Positions 52,301 through 59,949 of a DNA stretch of 64,000 nucleotides are shown piece after piece. The position numbers and the translations under genes were made by a program. Positions within the stretch are counted from its first letter, which is position 1. Each line of letters opens with the position of its first letter. The stretch covers positions 1 to 64,000 of the forward strand of contig JAJNAZ010000012.1 in NCBI GenBank assembly GCA_021155855.1, written 5' to 3'. The notes under the pieces were generated by a model that saw nothing but the letters and a program-made list of their open reading frames with translations, made no database searches and was not told the DNA's origin. This DNA comes from Solirubrobacterales bacterium (GTDB lineage Bacteria > Actinomycetota > Thermoleophilia > Solirubrobacterales > 70-9).

Positions 52301-53587
52301 GTGATCGCCCAGGTGAACACCGGAGATACCGCATGGATGCTGATGGCGACCGCGCTCGTGATCCTGATGACGATCGGGCTCGGGGTCTTCTACGCCGGTC
52401 TGGTGCGCTCGAAGAACACTTTGAACACGTTCATGATGTGCGTCGCAGCTCTCGGCGTCGCGGGGATCTCGTGGGCCGTGATCGGCTACTCGCTCGCCTT
52501 CGGCGAGGGCAACGGCTTCATCGGGGACTTCGATTACGCGTTCCTGAACGGGGTCGCCTTCGAGCCGCTCGAGGGCCAGACGATTCCGCACTTGGTCTTC
52601 TTCGCCTTCCAGGGGAGCTTCTGCATCATCACCCTGGCCCTCGTCTCAGGCGCCGTTGTCGAGCGGATGCGGTTCGGGACCTTCCTGATCTTCGCCGCGC
52701 TGTGGTCGGTGCTCGTCTACCCGGTGATGGCCCACTGGGTCTTCGGCGGCGGTTTCTTGCAGGAGGGCGGCACGCTCGACTTCGCCGGCGGGGTGCCGGT
52801 CGAGATGGGGTCCGGGTTCACGGCGCTGGCGGCCGCGCTGGTGGTCGGGGCCCGCAAGGACTACGGGCGGCAGGCATTGCTGCCGCACAACACGATCTAT
52901 GTGCTCCTGGGCGCCGGCCTGCTCTGGTTCGGCTGGTTCGGCTTCAACGGCGGCAGCGGCGTCTCGACCGGGAACTCCAGCGTGCTCGCGTTCGTAAACA
53001 CCCTGCTGACGCCCGCCGTCTGCCTGGTGACCTGGTTCGTGCTCGACCTGATCCGCGGCCGGCACGTGACCGCGGTCGGAGCGGGGACGGCGATCATCGT
53101 CGGCTGCGTGGGGATCACCCCCGCGGGCGGCTTCATCAGCCCCGGGTGGGCGATGGTGCTGGGTGTGGTCGTGGCACTGCCCAGCTATGCGGTGATCGTC
53201 TGGAGGCCGCGCACCCGGGTCGACGAGACGCTCGACGTGCTCGCCGCTCACGGGATCGCCGGGATGACCGGGATCCTGTTCATCGGCCTCTTCGCGCAGC
53301 TCGCCTGGAACGGCGTCTCCGACGGCCTCTTCTACGGCGGCGCCGGCTTGCTCGGCGACCAGGCGCTGGCCGCGCTCGTGGCTCCGATCTACGCCTTCGG
53401 CGCCACCTACGTGCTGTTGCGGGTTCTCGGCAGCGTGATGCCGCTGCGGGCGAGCGACCATGAGGAGGCGATCGGGATGGACATCGTCCAGCACGGTGAG
53501 GAGGCCTACGTGACCGGCCAGGGCGCGATCCTGGTCACGCCCGAGGCCGGGATCGAGGCCGAGGTGCCTGTCGCCGACGCCAGGTAG
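52301..53587 (+). CDS. amtB: Ammonium transporter with Glu at the first twin-His position
   Basis: The 428-residue Amt protein has 11 predicted TM helices and family motifs: GLVRSKNTLN, FQGSFCIITLAL (Phe-gate region), LDFAGG (Asp160-type), WFGWFGFNGGSG and LAAHGIAGMTG. In E. coli AmtB the pore pair is His168/His318. Here the first site reads VPVEMGSG with Glu168, while the second His (AAHGIAG) is kept. The same His-to-Glu change is known in fungal Mep1/Mep3 transporters. The C-terminal cytosolic tail is present. It forms the classic glnB-amtB pair, so PII probably controls it. Confidence 0.95.
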   Translation: MIAQVNTGDTAWMLMATALVILMTIGLGVFYAGLVRSKNTLNTFMMCVAALGVAGISWAVIGYSLAFGEGNGFIGDFDYAFLNGVAFEPLEGQTIPHLVFFAFQGSFCIITLALVSGAVVERMRFGTFLIFAALWSVLVYPVMAHWVFGGGFLQEGGTLDFAGGVPVEMGSGFTALAAALVVGARKDYGRQALLPHNTIYVLLGAGLLWFGWFGFNGGSGVSTGNSSVLAFVNTLLTPAVCLVTWFVLDLIRGRHVTAVGAGTAIIVGCVGITPAGGFISPGWAMVLGVVVALPSYAVIVWRPRTRVDETLDVLAAHGIAGMTGILFIGLFAQLAWNGVSDGLFYGGAGLLGDQALAALVAPIYAFGATYVLLRVLGSVMPLRASDHEEAIGMDIVQHGEEAYVTGQGAILVTPEAGIEAEVPVADAR

Positions 53588-53607
53588 TGGCGCGCGCAGG
53601 GGCCGGC

Positions 53608-54024
53608 TCAGGCGCCGAGGTCGCGCATGAACTCGGGCTCGTGGCCCTCGATGAAGACGAATAGCGGGTTCGGTACCCCCTCCTCGGAAGCCTTGCGCGC
53701 GTAATCGGGCGGCGCCTCGTCGTCGTCGGCGAGCGGCTCGTCGGCGTCCTGCCAGAAGCGAGCCGACGGGTTCCAGCGGCGTCGGCGCGTCTTGGCCTCG
53801 AGCCCGTCCTCGGCGAGGACTTCGCTGACCACGCGCGCGGCCTCGCGCAGCGCCTCGGCGGTCTGCGTGTAGACGTACATCCGCTCCCCGTCCCTGGTCA
53901 CGATCACGCGGTCGCCGAGCCGCTCCTGGACGTCGTCGTCGAGGTCGAGTGAGCGCAGCCGGTCGCCGAGTCCGTGCAGGGCTTCGTGGAGGTCGATCTC
54001 GAGTCGGAACTCGTCGCTGGCCAT
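53608..54024 (-). CDS. Conserved-looking protein of unknown function
   Basis: The 138-residue soluble protein has an N-terminal alpha/beta part (LEIDLHEALHGLGDRLRSL, VIVTRDGERMYVYTQTAEAL, AARVVSEVLAEDGLEA). A basic/aromatic segment follows (RRRRWNPSARFWQDAD), then an acidic tail ending FVFIEGHEPEFMRDLGA. The pattern of a small ferredoxin-like fold followed by a linker is plausible but unproven. It is divergent from a small membrane-protein gene (46 nt apart). No family is recognised. Confidence 0.68.
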   Translation of the reverse strand: MASDEFRLEIDLHEALHGLGDRLRSLDLDDDVQERLGDRVIVTRDGERMYVYTQTAEALREAARVVSEVLAEDGLEAKTRRRRWNPSARFWQDADEPLADDDEAPPDYARKASEEGVPNPLFVFIEGHEPEFMRDLGA

Positions 54025-54069
54025 CGCGCCGGGACGCTACCAGCCGCCGTCACTACCCTGGTCGGCGGC

Positions 54070-54324
54070 ATGGACCAAGCGATTCAGGTCGTCGGAGCGC
54101 TGCTCGTCCTCGCCGGCTTTGCCGCGGCGCAGTTCGGCTGGCTGCGAGTCGACTCTCGCACCTACCTGCTCCTCAACCTGCTCGGCTCGGCGGTCCTCAG
54201 CTACCTCGCCTGGCACGAGGAGCAATGGGGCTTCTTGCTCCTCGAGGCGGTCTGGGCGGCGGTCTCGCTGTGGAGCCTGGTGCGGCTGGCCCGCGGGTTG
54301 CCGGTGGCCGGCGCCCATCGGTGA
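54070..54324 (+). CDS. CBU_0592-like small membrane protein
   Basis: The 84-residue protein has three TM segments: IQVVGALLVLAGFAAAQFGWL, YLLLNLLGSAVLSYLAW and FLLLEAVWAAVSLWSLV. The order and the QWGFLLLE motif match the small CBU_0592-type membrane family of unknown function. ATG 54070 is 10 nt after a TACCCT box. Longer upstream frames lack hydrophobic character. The ion-channel gene follows 47 nt later. Confidence 0.8.
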   Translation: MDQAIQVVGALLVLAGFAAAQFGWLRVDSRTYLLLNLLGSAVLSYLAWHEEQWGFLLLEAVWAAVSLWSLVRLARGLPVAGAHR

Positions 54325-54371
54325 CGAAATCGCGGCGCGATCTCGTCCGGCCCGGCCCGTATAGAGGGCGT

Positions 54372-55079
54372 ATGGAGGGTTCCGCGCTGCCCGCCGATGC
54401 CGCCCTATGGCGTCGCCACCTTGATCCGGACGGCTGGGGCTACGGCTGGCTGCTGGTCCTGATCCTCACCTCGCTCGCCTTTCAGCTCGGCGCTCCCGAG
54501 GAGGAGTGGGCGCGGGTGGCGACCATCGTCATGCAAAGCGCCGCCCTGCTCGCCGCGCTGTACGTCTCGCGCGCCCACCGGTGGCTGATCCGCCTCGCAG
54601 CGATCGCGATCGTGGTCGCCATCGCGGGCACGGCCGGGCTCGCGATTTTCCGCGGCGAGGTCGGGTTGGTTGCCGCCCGCACGGTCGGCTTGATGCTGGT
54701 GTTGCTCGCCCCGACGGCGATCGCGCTCGGCATCGTCCGCCAGGCGCGCGCGGCCGGCGCGATCACCGTGCGGACGATGTTCGGCGTCCTCTGCGTGTAT
54801 CTGATGCTCGGGATGGCGTTCGCGTTCGCGTACGGGCTGATCTCGGCCGCCGATGACGGCGCCTTCTTCGCCCAGGTCGAGGACGGCACACAGGCCGACT
54901 TCCTCTACTTCAGCTTCGTCACCCTGACCACCACCGGCTTCGGCGATCTGACCGCGGTCGACGACCTGGGGCGGTCGCTATGTGTAACCGAGGCGCTGAT
55001 CGGGCAGATCTACCTGGTCACGGTGGTCGCCTTGATCGTCGCCAACCTAGGTCGTGCGCGCCCCCGCGCAGCCCGGTGA
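54372..55079 (+). CDS. Potassium-channel-like (Ion_trans_2) membrane protein
   Basis: The 235-residue protein has about four N-terminal TM helices, then a two-helix pore module (VLCVYLMLGMAFAFAYGLI and QIYLVTVVALIVANL) enclosing the filter TLTTTGFGDLT. TTGFGD replaces the canonical T-V-G-Y-G-D; Tyr to Phe occurs in some K+ channels. There is no RCK or cyclic-nucleotide domain, so gating is unknown. A TATAGA box ends 6 nt before the ATG. The GH3 gene start overlaps its last 26 nt. Confidence 0.87.
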   Translation: MEGSALPADAALWRRHLDPDGWGYGWLLVLILTSLAFQLGAPEEEWARVATIVMQSAALLAALYVSRAHRWLIRLAAIAIVVAIAGTAGLAIFRGEVGLVAARTVGLMLVLLAPTAIALGIVRQARAAGAITVRTMFGVLCVYLMLGMAFAFAYGLISAADDGAFFAQVEDGTQADFLYFSFVTLTTTGFGDLTAVDDLGRSLCVTEALIGQIYLVTVVALIVANLGRARPRAAR

Positions 55080-56253
55080 GCGCGCCCTCGATCCGGCGCG
55101 CGGGCGCCGCGCACGACGCCGGCATCGAGAGGCGGCGCGGCGCCGCCTGATAGCGCTCGCCGTGGTGGCGGTCGCGGCGGCCGTCGGCGGCGCGATCGTC
55201 GGCGCCCGTGGCGGCGGCGATGATCCGCAGCCGATCGCCGCCCCGCAGCCGGCCTGCCCGGCGCGGGTCGCAGCCGAACCGCGGCGGCTGGTCGGCCAGA
55301 TGCTGATCGTGCGCATGGAGGCCACCGCCACCGACGGCCTGCGTCACGCGCTGCGCCGGGGAGAGATCGGAGGCGTGGTCCTCTTTCCGCCGGCCGCCAC
55401 GCGACCCCGCGACCTGGCGCGCGAGATCGCCTCGCTGCGGGCCGCGGCCGCGGCGGGCGGCGCCGTGCCGCCGCTGGTGATGATCGATCAGGAGGGCGGC
55501 GAGGTGAAGCGCCTGCCCACCCTGCCCCCGGATCGCCCGCCCGACCGGCTCGGCGCCGACGGCAAGCGGGCCGCCGTCGAGCAGGGGCGCAAGACGGCCG
55601 CCGCGCTGGCCGGGCTCGGGATCGACGTCGACCTGGCACCGGTGCTCGACGTACCGGCGACGCCCGATTCGTTCATCGCCTCGCGCGCGCTCGGCTCCGA
55701 TCCGGCCGCGGTGGCGCGGATCGGGGCGGCCTTCGCCGAGGGTCTGGAGGCCGAGCGGGTGGCGGCGACCGCGAAGCACTTCCCCGGGCTCGGCCTGGCG
55801 CCGGCCAACACCGACCTCGCCCCGAGCTCGGTCGGGGCCACGCGGGCCGAGCTCGCGCCGGGGCTCGAACCGTTCGAGGCGGCGATCGCGAGCGGCGTCG
55901 ATCTGGTCATGATCGCCAACGCGATCTATGAGGCCTACGATCCCGACCGACCGGCGTCGCAGTCGCCGCGCGTAATCGAGGGCCTGCTGCGACGGCGGCT
56001 GGGTTATGGCGGCGCGGTGGTCACCGACGATCTCGGCGCTCAGGCGCTGGCGCAGGCCGGGATCGCGGAGGGCGAGGCCGCGGTCGCGGCCGCGGGCGCC
56101 GGCGCCGACCTGTTGCTGTTCGCGCTTTCCGACGGGGATGCGGCCCGCGAGGCGCTCGTCAGCGCCCTGCGCCGCGGCGGGCTCGAGCGCGAGGCGCTGA
56201 TCCGCTCGTGCGCACGGTCGACCTCCTTGCGCGAGCGACTCAGCGACGCCTGA
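55054..56253 (+). CDS. Membrane-anchored GH3 family protein (NagZ-like) lacking the usual catalytic dyad
   Basis: The 399-residue protein has a basic N-terminus, one TM/signal helix (LIALAVVAVAAAVGGAIVGA) and a GH3 N-terminal TIM-barrel domain: QMLIVRME, VMIDQEGGEVKRL, VDLAPVLDVP, AKHFPGLG and VVTDDLGAQAL. The nucleophile Asp is probably in VTDDLG. NagZ enzymes use an Asp-x-His dyad in a loop reading about GHG-(N)-DSH. Here that loop is LGLAPANTDLAP with no His. It may cleave muropeptide-like substrates by another mechanism or be a binding protein. GTG 55054 overlaps the channel gene by 26 nt. Confidence 0.85.
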   Translation: MRAPAQPGERALDPARGRRARRRHREAARRRLIALAVVAVAAAVGGAIVGARGGGDDPQPIAAPQPACPARVAAEPRRLVGQMLIVRMEATATDGLRHALRRGEIGGVVLFPPAATRPRDLAREIASLRAAAAAGGAVPPLVMIDQEGGEVKRLPTLPPDRPPDRLGADGKRAAVEQGRKTAAALAGLGIDVDLAPVLDVPATPDSFIASRALGSDPAAVARIGAAFAEGLEAERVAATAKHFPGLGLAPANTDLAPSSVGATRAELAPGLEPFEAAIASGVDLVMIANAIYEAYDPDRPASQSPRVIEGLLRRRLGYGGAVVTDDLGAQALAQAGIAEGEAAVAAAGAGADLLLFALSDGDAAREALVSALRRGGLEREALIRSCARSTSLRERLSDA

Positions 56254-57787
56254 GACGAGCGCTGAACTTCTGGCCGTCCTTGCGGTAGATCCAATCGGTG
56301 CCGGCGAACCCCTTGACGCGGCCGTCGGCGTTGGCGATCACGGCGGTGATCCGCTTGAACCTGCCGGGCGAGTCGAGGCTCACCGAGCCCTTGCCACCCC
56401 TGCCGAGATACTCGCGCTTGCCGGTCACCCGGCCGCCGGCCCGGTCGCGGCGACGGCCGACGAGGGCGAGCCCGGCTCGGGTGCCGTCCGGCGCTCGCAC
56501 GGTCAGCTTGATCGGCCTCTTGCCGCGGGCGCGAACGTCGAGCAGACGCATTGCCGTGTGATCGAGCCGGAAACGCTTCGTCCTTGCCTCGCGGAGGGCG
56601 CCCTTGCGCTTCATGTCCGGGTACAGGCTCGCGTCCGGGAAGCCGCCGAAGCCGGTCCGCCATTCGGCCGTGGCGGCGGCGAAGTCGACGAACTCGCGGC
56701 CGAAGCCCTTGCCACCCCGGTTCCGGATCGCCCGTTCATAGGCGGAGATCGCGAAGTCGGGCGGTTCGACCGTCGGCGAGACCTCCCAGGCCCGGCGCAC
56801 CGCCTCGACCCCGTAGCCGCCACCCGAGCCGCTGAGCCAGTGGTTCCAGACGTTGGCCCCGTAGATCTTCAGGCCGCCGGCGGCCTCGCGGTCGGTGATC
56901 GGGGCCCCGGGGCTCGACGCGAATGCCCGGATGTAGCGGACGTAGTCGTTGATCGCCGGGTAGACGAACTCCTCCGACCAGGTCGCGGTCGCCTCGAACA
57001 TCCACAGGTCCTGGTAGCTGTCGTAGTTCTGCTGCAGCAGGTGGTTGAACTCATGGGCGAACGTGACCCTCGCCGGCTCCAGCGGGTCCGGGTAGCCATA
57101 TTCGGAGCGGGCGTAGTCGTTGTCGATCACCATGTAGCCGTACTTCCTGCGCTCCAGGCCCTGCCCCGGATCCACCGACTCGTAGCCGAACAGCCCCAGA
57201 TCGCCGAGCTGCTTCAGATAGATATCCGCGCGCGCCGAGGGATCCGCGCCGCAGCCCTTCGTGTCGGGCTTCGGCGCCCGCCAGCCGAGCGCGCCCGGCG
57301 CGACCTCGACCGAGTAGCTGAACTCGGCGATCTCGAGGATCGCGTCGGCGTAGTCCGGGACACCATCCGCGTCGGCGTCAGCGAGGTTGGGGGCATCCTT
57401 GTTCTGAGGCTCGTCGACCCAAAAGACGCAGAAATGCGGGCTCTCCGCGTAGGCGACGGGGGCGCCCGATGGATACCCGTGGCCGAACGGATCCGCGGCG
57501 CCGTCGGTCGGCCGGGCGAGCAGGCTGCGGGCGCGCTTTCGCTCGCCGGCCTCGAGCCCGGGCATCGCGGCGGCGAGCGCGTTCATCGCCAGCGTTGCGT
57601 CGGGCACCTGCACCGGCCCTCCCTGCGGCGTGAGCGTTGCCGCTGCGGTTGCCAGCGCCTCGCTCGCCGCCTCGCCGCCGGGGGGGCCCGGCGGCTGCTG
57701 CGCGAACGCTGGTGCGGCGATGAGCAGACTCGCGACCACCGCGGCGGCCGCCGACGTCAGCCCCTGCCCGATCGGACTCGGCGACAA
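56240..57787 (-). CDS. Secreted gluzincin-type metalloprotease (MXAN_6640-like)
   Basis: From TTG 57787 the 515-residue product has a signal peptide (LTSAAAAVVASLLIAAPAFA). An acidic Ca-binding-like repeat follows (ADADADGVPDYADAILE), then a zinc motif HEFNHLLQQ with His245. The third ligand Glu is probably in MFEATATWSEE. The C-terminal 130 residues are basic and beta-rich (GKGSVSLDSPGRFKRI), perhaps a wall- or substrate-binding domain. The overall order fits the MXAN_6640 putative metalloprotease family. The start codon is uncertain; upstream in-frame codons would reach into the nadE promoter. It is convergent with the GH3 gene (14-nt overlap). Confidence 0.85.
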   Translation of the reverse strand: MSPSPIGQGLTSAAAAVVASLLIAAPAFAQQPPGPPGGEAASEALATAAATLTPQGGPVQVPDATLAMNALAAAMPGLEAGERKRARSLLARPTDGAADPFGHGYPSGAPVAYAESPHFCVFWVDEPQNKDAPNLADADADGVPDYADAILEIAEFSYSVEVAPGALGWRAPKPDTKGCGADPSARADIYLKQLGDLGLFGYESVDPGQGLERRKYGYMVIDNDYARSEYGYPDPLEPARVTFAHEFNHLLQQNYDSYQDLWMFEATATWSEEFVYPAINDYVRYIRAFASSPGAPITDREAAGGLKIYGANVWNHWLSGSGGGYGVEAVRRAWEVSPTVEPPDFAISAYERAIRNRGGKGFGREFVDFAAATAEWRTGFGGFPDASLYPDMKRKGALREARTKRFRLDHTAMRLLDVRARGKRPIKLTVRAPDGTRAGLALVGRRRDRAGGRVTGKREYLGRGGKGSVSLDSPGRFKRITAVIANADGRVKGFAGTDWIYRKDGQKFSARLRRR

Positions 57788-57820
57788 GGTTGGGATCCCT
57801 TCGTGAGCATACTTGCAGCC

Positions 57821-59470
57821 ATGAATGAACCCCCCCAGGGGCTGCGCGTTGCGCTCGCGCAGATCAACCCGACCGTCGGCGACCTCGAGGGCAACGCGGA
57901 GTTGATCGCCCAGTTCACCGACCGCGCCCGCGACGCGGGTGCCGACCTCGTCGTCTTCGGTGAGCTCTGCCTGCCCGGGTATCCGGCCGAGGATCTCTAC
58001 TTGAAGCCTCACTTCGCCCGCGCCAACGTGATCGCGCTCGCCGCGCTTGCCAGGCGGACGTCGGGGATCGCGGCCCTGGTCGGTTTCGCCGAGCCCGCGG
58101 CAGCTCCGGCGGAGCGCCGCCGAGACGGGCCCGCTCCACGACCGGTGCACAACTCCGTCGCGCTGCTCGCCGATGGCGAGGTCGCGTCCGTGTATCGGAA
58201 GAACCGGCTGCCCAACTACGGCGTCTTCGACGAGGTCCGCTACTTCGAGCCCGGCGGTGAGCCGCTCGTGCGGGAGATCGCCGGCGTTACGGTCGGTTTG
58301 ACGATCTGCGAGGACCTCTGGGAGGAGGGGCCGCCGGCGGCGCTGGAGGCCGGGGCCGGCGCGCGGCTGATCGTCAACTCCTCCGGCTCGCCGTATCTGC
58401 GCGGCAAGGGGACCGACCGCGAGCAGATGTTCGCCGAGCGCGCCCGCGCCTACGGGGTCCCGATCGCGTTCTGCAACCTGGTCGGCGGCCAGGACGAGCT
58501 CGTGTTCGACGGTCACAGCTTTGTCGTCGACGCCGCGGGCGAGGTGGTCGCGCGGACGCGGCAGTTCGAGCAGGACTTGCTGGTGTGGGAGCTGGGCGAC
58601 CGCCGGGCCCGCGTCGAGGAGCCGCTCGCCGACCGCGACGAGGTCTACGCCGCGCTGACCCTCGGGGTCCGCGACTACACCCGCAAGAACGGCTTCGAGC
58701 GGGTGCTGGTCGGGCTCTCGGGCGGGATCGACTCGGCGCTGGTGGCGATGATCGCCGCCGACGCGGTCGGCGCCGATCGGCTCACCTGCGTCGTCATGCC
58801 CTCCCCCCACTCCAGCGAGGCGACCCAGAGCGACGCGCGCGCGATCGCCGAGAACCTCGGTGCGGAGTTGATCGAACTGCCGATCGGGCCGGCGATGGAC
58901 GCATACGGCGAGACGCTGGGGAACCAGTGGACCGGCAAGGGGCTGGCGCTCGAGAACGTGCAGGCACGGATCCGGGGCAACTTGCTGATGGCGCTCTCCA
59001 ACGACCGCGGTGGGCTGGTGCTGACGACCGGCAACAAGAGCGAGATGTCGGTCGGCTACGCGACCCTCTACGGCGACATGGCCGGTGGCCTCGCGGTGCT
59101 CAAGGACGTCCCCAAGCAGCTTGTTTACGAGCTCGTCGGCCACAAGAACGCCCGCGCCGGGCGGGAGCTGGTCCCGGGCTCGGTGATCGAGCGGCCGCCC
59201 TCGGCCGAGCTGCGCGCCGACCAGCTCGACGAGGACTCGCTGCCGGCCTACGAAGTCCTCGACCGGGTGCTCGAGGGATATGTCGAGCGCGATCTCTCCC
59301 GCGAGCAGCTGGTCGACGAGGGCTTGCCGGGCGAGGTCGTCGACTACGTGATCGCGCTCGTCGACCGAGCCGAGTACAAGCGCCGCCAGGCGCCGCCCGG
59401 GATCCGGATCACCTCGAAGGCATTCGGCCGCGACCGCCGGCTCCCGATCACTAACCGCTTCCAGGGTTAG
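57821..59470 (+). CDS. nadE: Glutamine-dependent NAD+ synthetase
   Basis: The 549-residue enzyme combines an N-terminal nitrilase-type glutaminase with the Glu-Lys-Cys triad (Glu48 in FGELCLPGYP, Lys127 in YRKNRLPNYG, Cys163 in TICEDLW) and a C-terminal synthetase with P-loop GLSGGIDSALVA. The later motifs TTGNKSEMSVGYATLYGDM and SKAFGRDRRLPITNR are intact. It converts deamido-NAD to NAD+ using glutamine. ATG 57821 is the first Met consistent with the family. The 20-nt tail overlaps the convergent thioesterase gene. Confidence 0.96.
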   Translation: MNEPPQGLRVALAQINPTVGDLEGNAELIAQFTDRARDAGADLVVFGELCLPGYPAEDLYLKPHFARANVIALAALARRTSGIAALVGFAEPAAAPAERRRDGPAPRPVHNSVALLADGEVASVYRKNRLPNYGVFDEVRYFEPGGEPLVREIAGVTVGLTICEDLWEEGPPAALEAGAGARLIVNSSGSPYLRGKGTDREQMFAERARAYGVPIAFCNLVGGQDELVFDGHSFVVDAAGEVVARTRQFEQDLLVWELGDRRARVEEPLADRDEVYAALTLGVRDYTRKNGFERVLVGLSGGIDSALVAMIAADAVGADRLTCVVMPSPHSSEATQSDARAIAENLGAELIELPIGPAMDAYGETLGNQWTGKGLALENVQARIRGNLLMALSNDRGGLVLTTGNKSEMSVGYATLYGDMAGGLAVLKDVPKQLVYELVGHKNARAGRELVPGSVIERPPSAELRADQLDEDSLPAYEVLDRVLEGYVERDLSREQLVDEGLPGEVVDYVIALVDRAEYKRRQAPPGIRITSKAFGRDRRLPITNRFQG

Positions 59471-59855
59471 ATCGGACGGCGATCGTCATCCGGACGAGGG
59501 CGCAGAGGCGGTCCTGGTCGTCGCTGAGCTCGCAGTCCCAGATCCAGGTCGTGCGGCCCCGGTGGCGGGCGGTGGCTTTGGCGTTGACGTGCCCGTCCGC
59601 GATCGGGCGGATGAAGGTCGCCTGATTCGCCTGTCCCAGGGCCACCATGCCGTCGTCGCGGACCGCCTCCCAGGTGGCTCGTGAGCAGAGCGACTCGGCG
59701 AGCGTCGCGAAGACGCCGCCGTGCACGACCCCCTGCGGCTGGCGCAGATCGTCGGTTACCTCGACTCGGCCCCGGGCGGTCTCGGTCCCGAGTTCGAGGT
59801 ATTCGACGCCGATCAGCCCGCTGAGGCCGTCTCCACGGCTGCCTCGATCACTCAT
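59451..59855 (-). CDS. PaaI-type hotdog thioesterase
   Basis: The 134-residue single hotdog domain has the characteristic sequence QPQGVVHGGVFATLAESLCS (HGG-x-x-x-x-x-x-D/E) and later ATFIRPIADGHVNAKA, the 4HBT/PaaI pattern. Glu in the TLAES helix is the likely catalytic residue. It hydrolyses acyl- or aryl-CoA, probably as a tetramer. The gene overlaps the nadE 3' end tail to tail and is divergent from the HTH/anti-sigma-like gene. Confidence 0.9.
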   Translation of the reverse strand: MSDRGSRGDGLSGLIGVEYLELGTETARGRVEVTDDLRQPQGVVHGGVFATLAESLCSRATWEAVRDDGMVALGQANQATFIRPIADGHVNAKATARHRGRTTWIWDCELSDDQDRLCALVRMTIAVRSNPGSG

Positions 59856-59910
59856 CCGCAGAGCCTATCCACCCGAATTGACGACGCCCCTTGGGCCAAC
59901 GGCAACCTGC

Positions 59911-59938
59911 TTGTTCGTTTAGAAGCACCGCGTAGGCT
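59911..59938 (+). promoter_or_regulatory. Candidate housekeeping promoter for the HTH/anti-sigma-like gene
   Basis: TTGTTC (59911-59916), 16 nt, then TAGGCT (59933-59938) gives a reasonable -35/-10 pair. The -10 ends 11 nt before ATG 59950, so the mRNA leader would be only a few nucleotides. Confidence 0.45.
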
Positions 59939-59949
59939 TGCGCGTTCAG

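Noticed and set aside
54900-54960. Defective potassium channel because the filter reads TTGFGD
   Set aside because: Tyr-to-Phe in the G-Y-G signature is found in functional K+ channels, so this is variation and not evidence of inactivity.
56558-57820. In-frame 5' extension of nadE to about 970 residues
   Set aside because: The extension is antisense to the secreted metalloprotease and lacks NAD synthetase features. The family N-terminus begins at ATG 57821.
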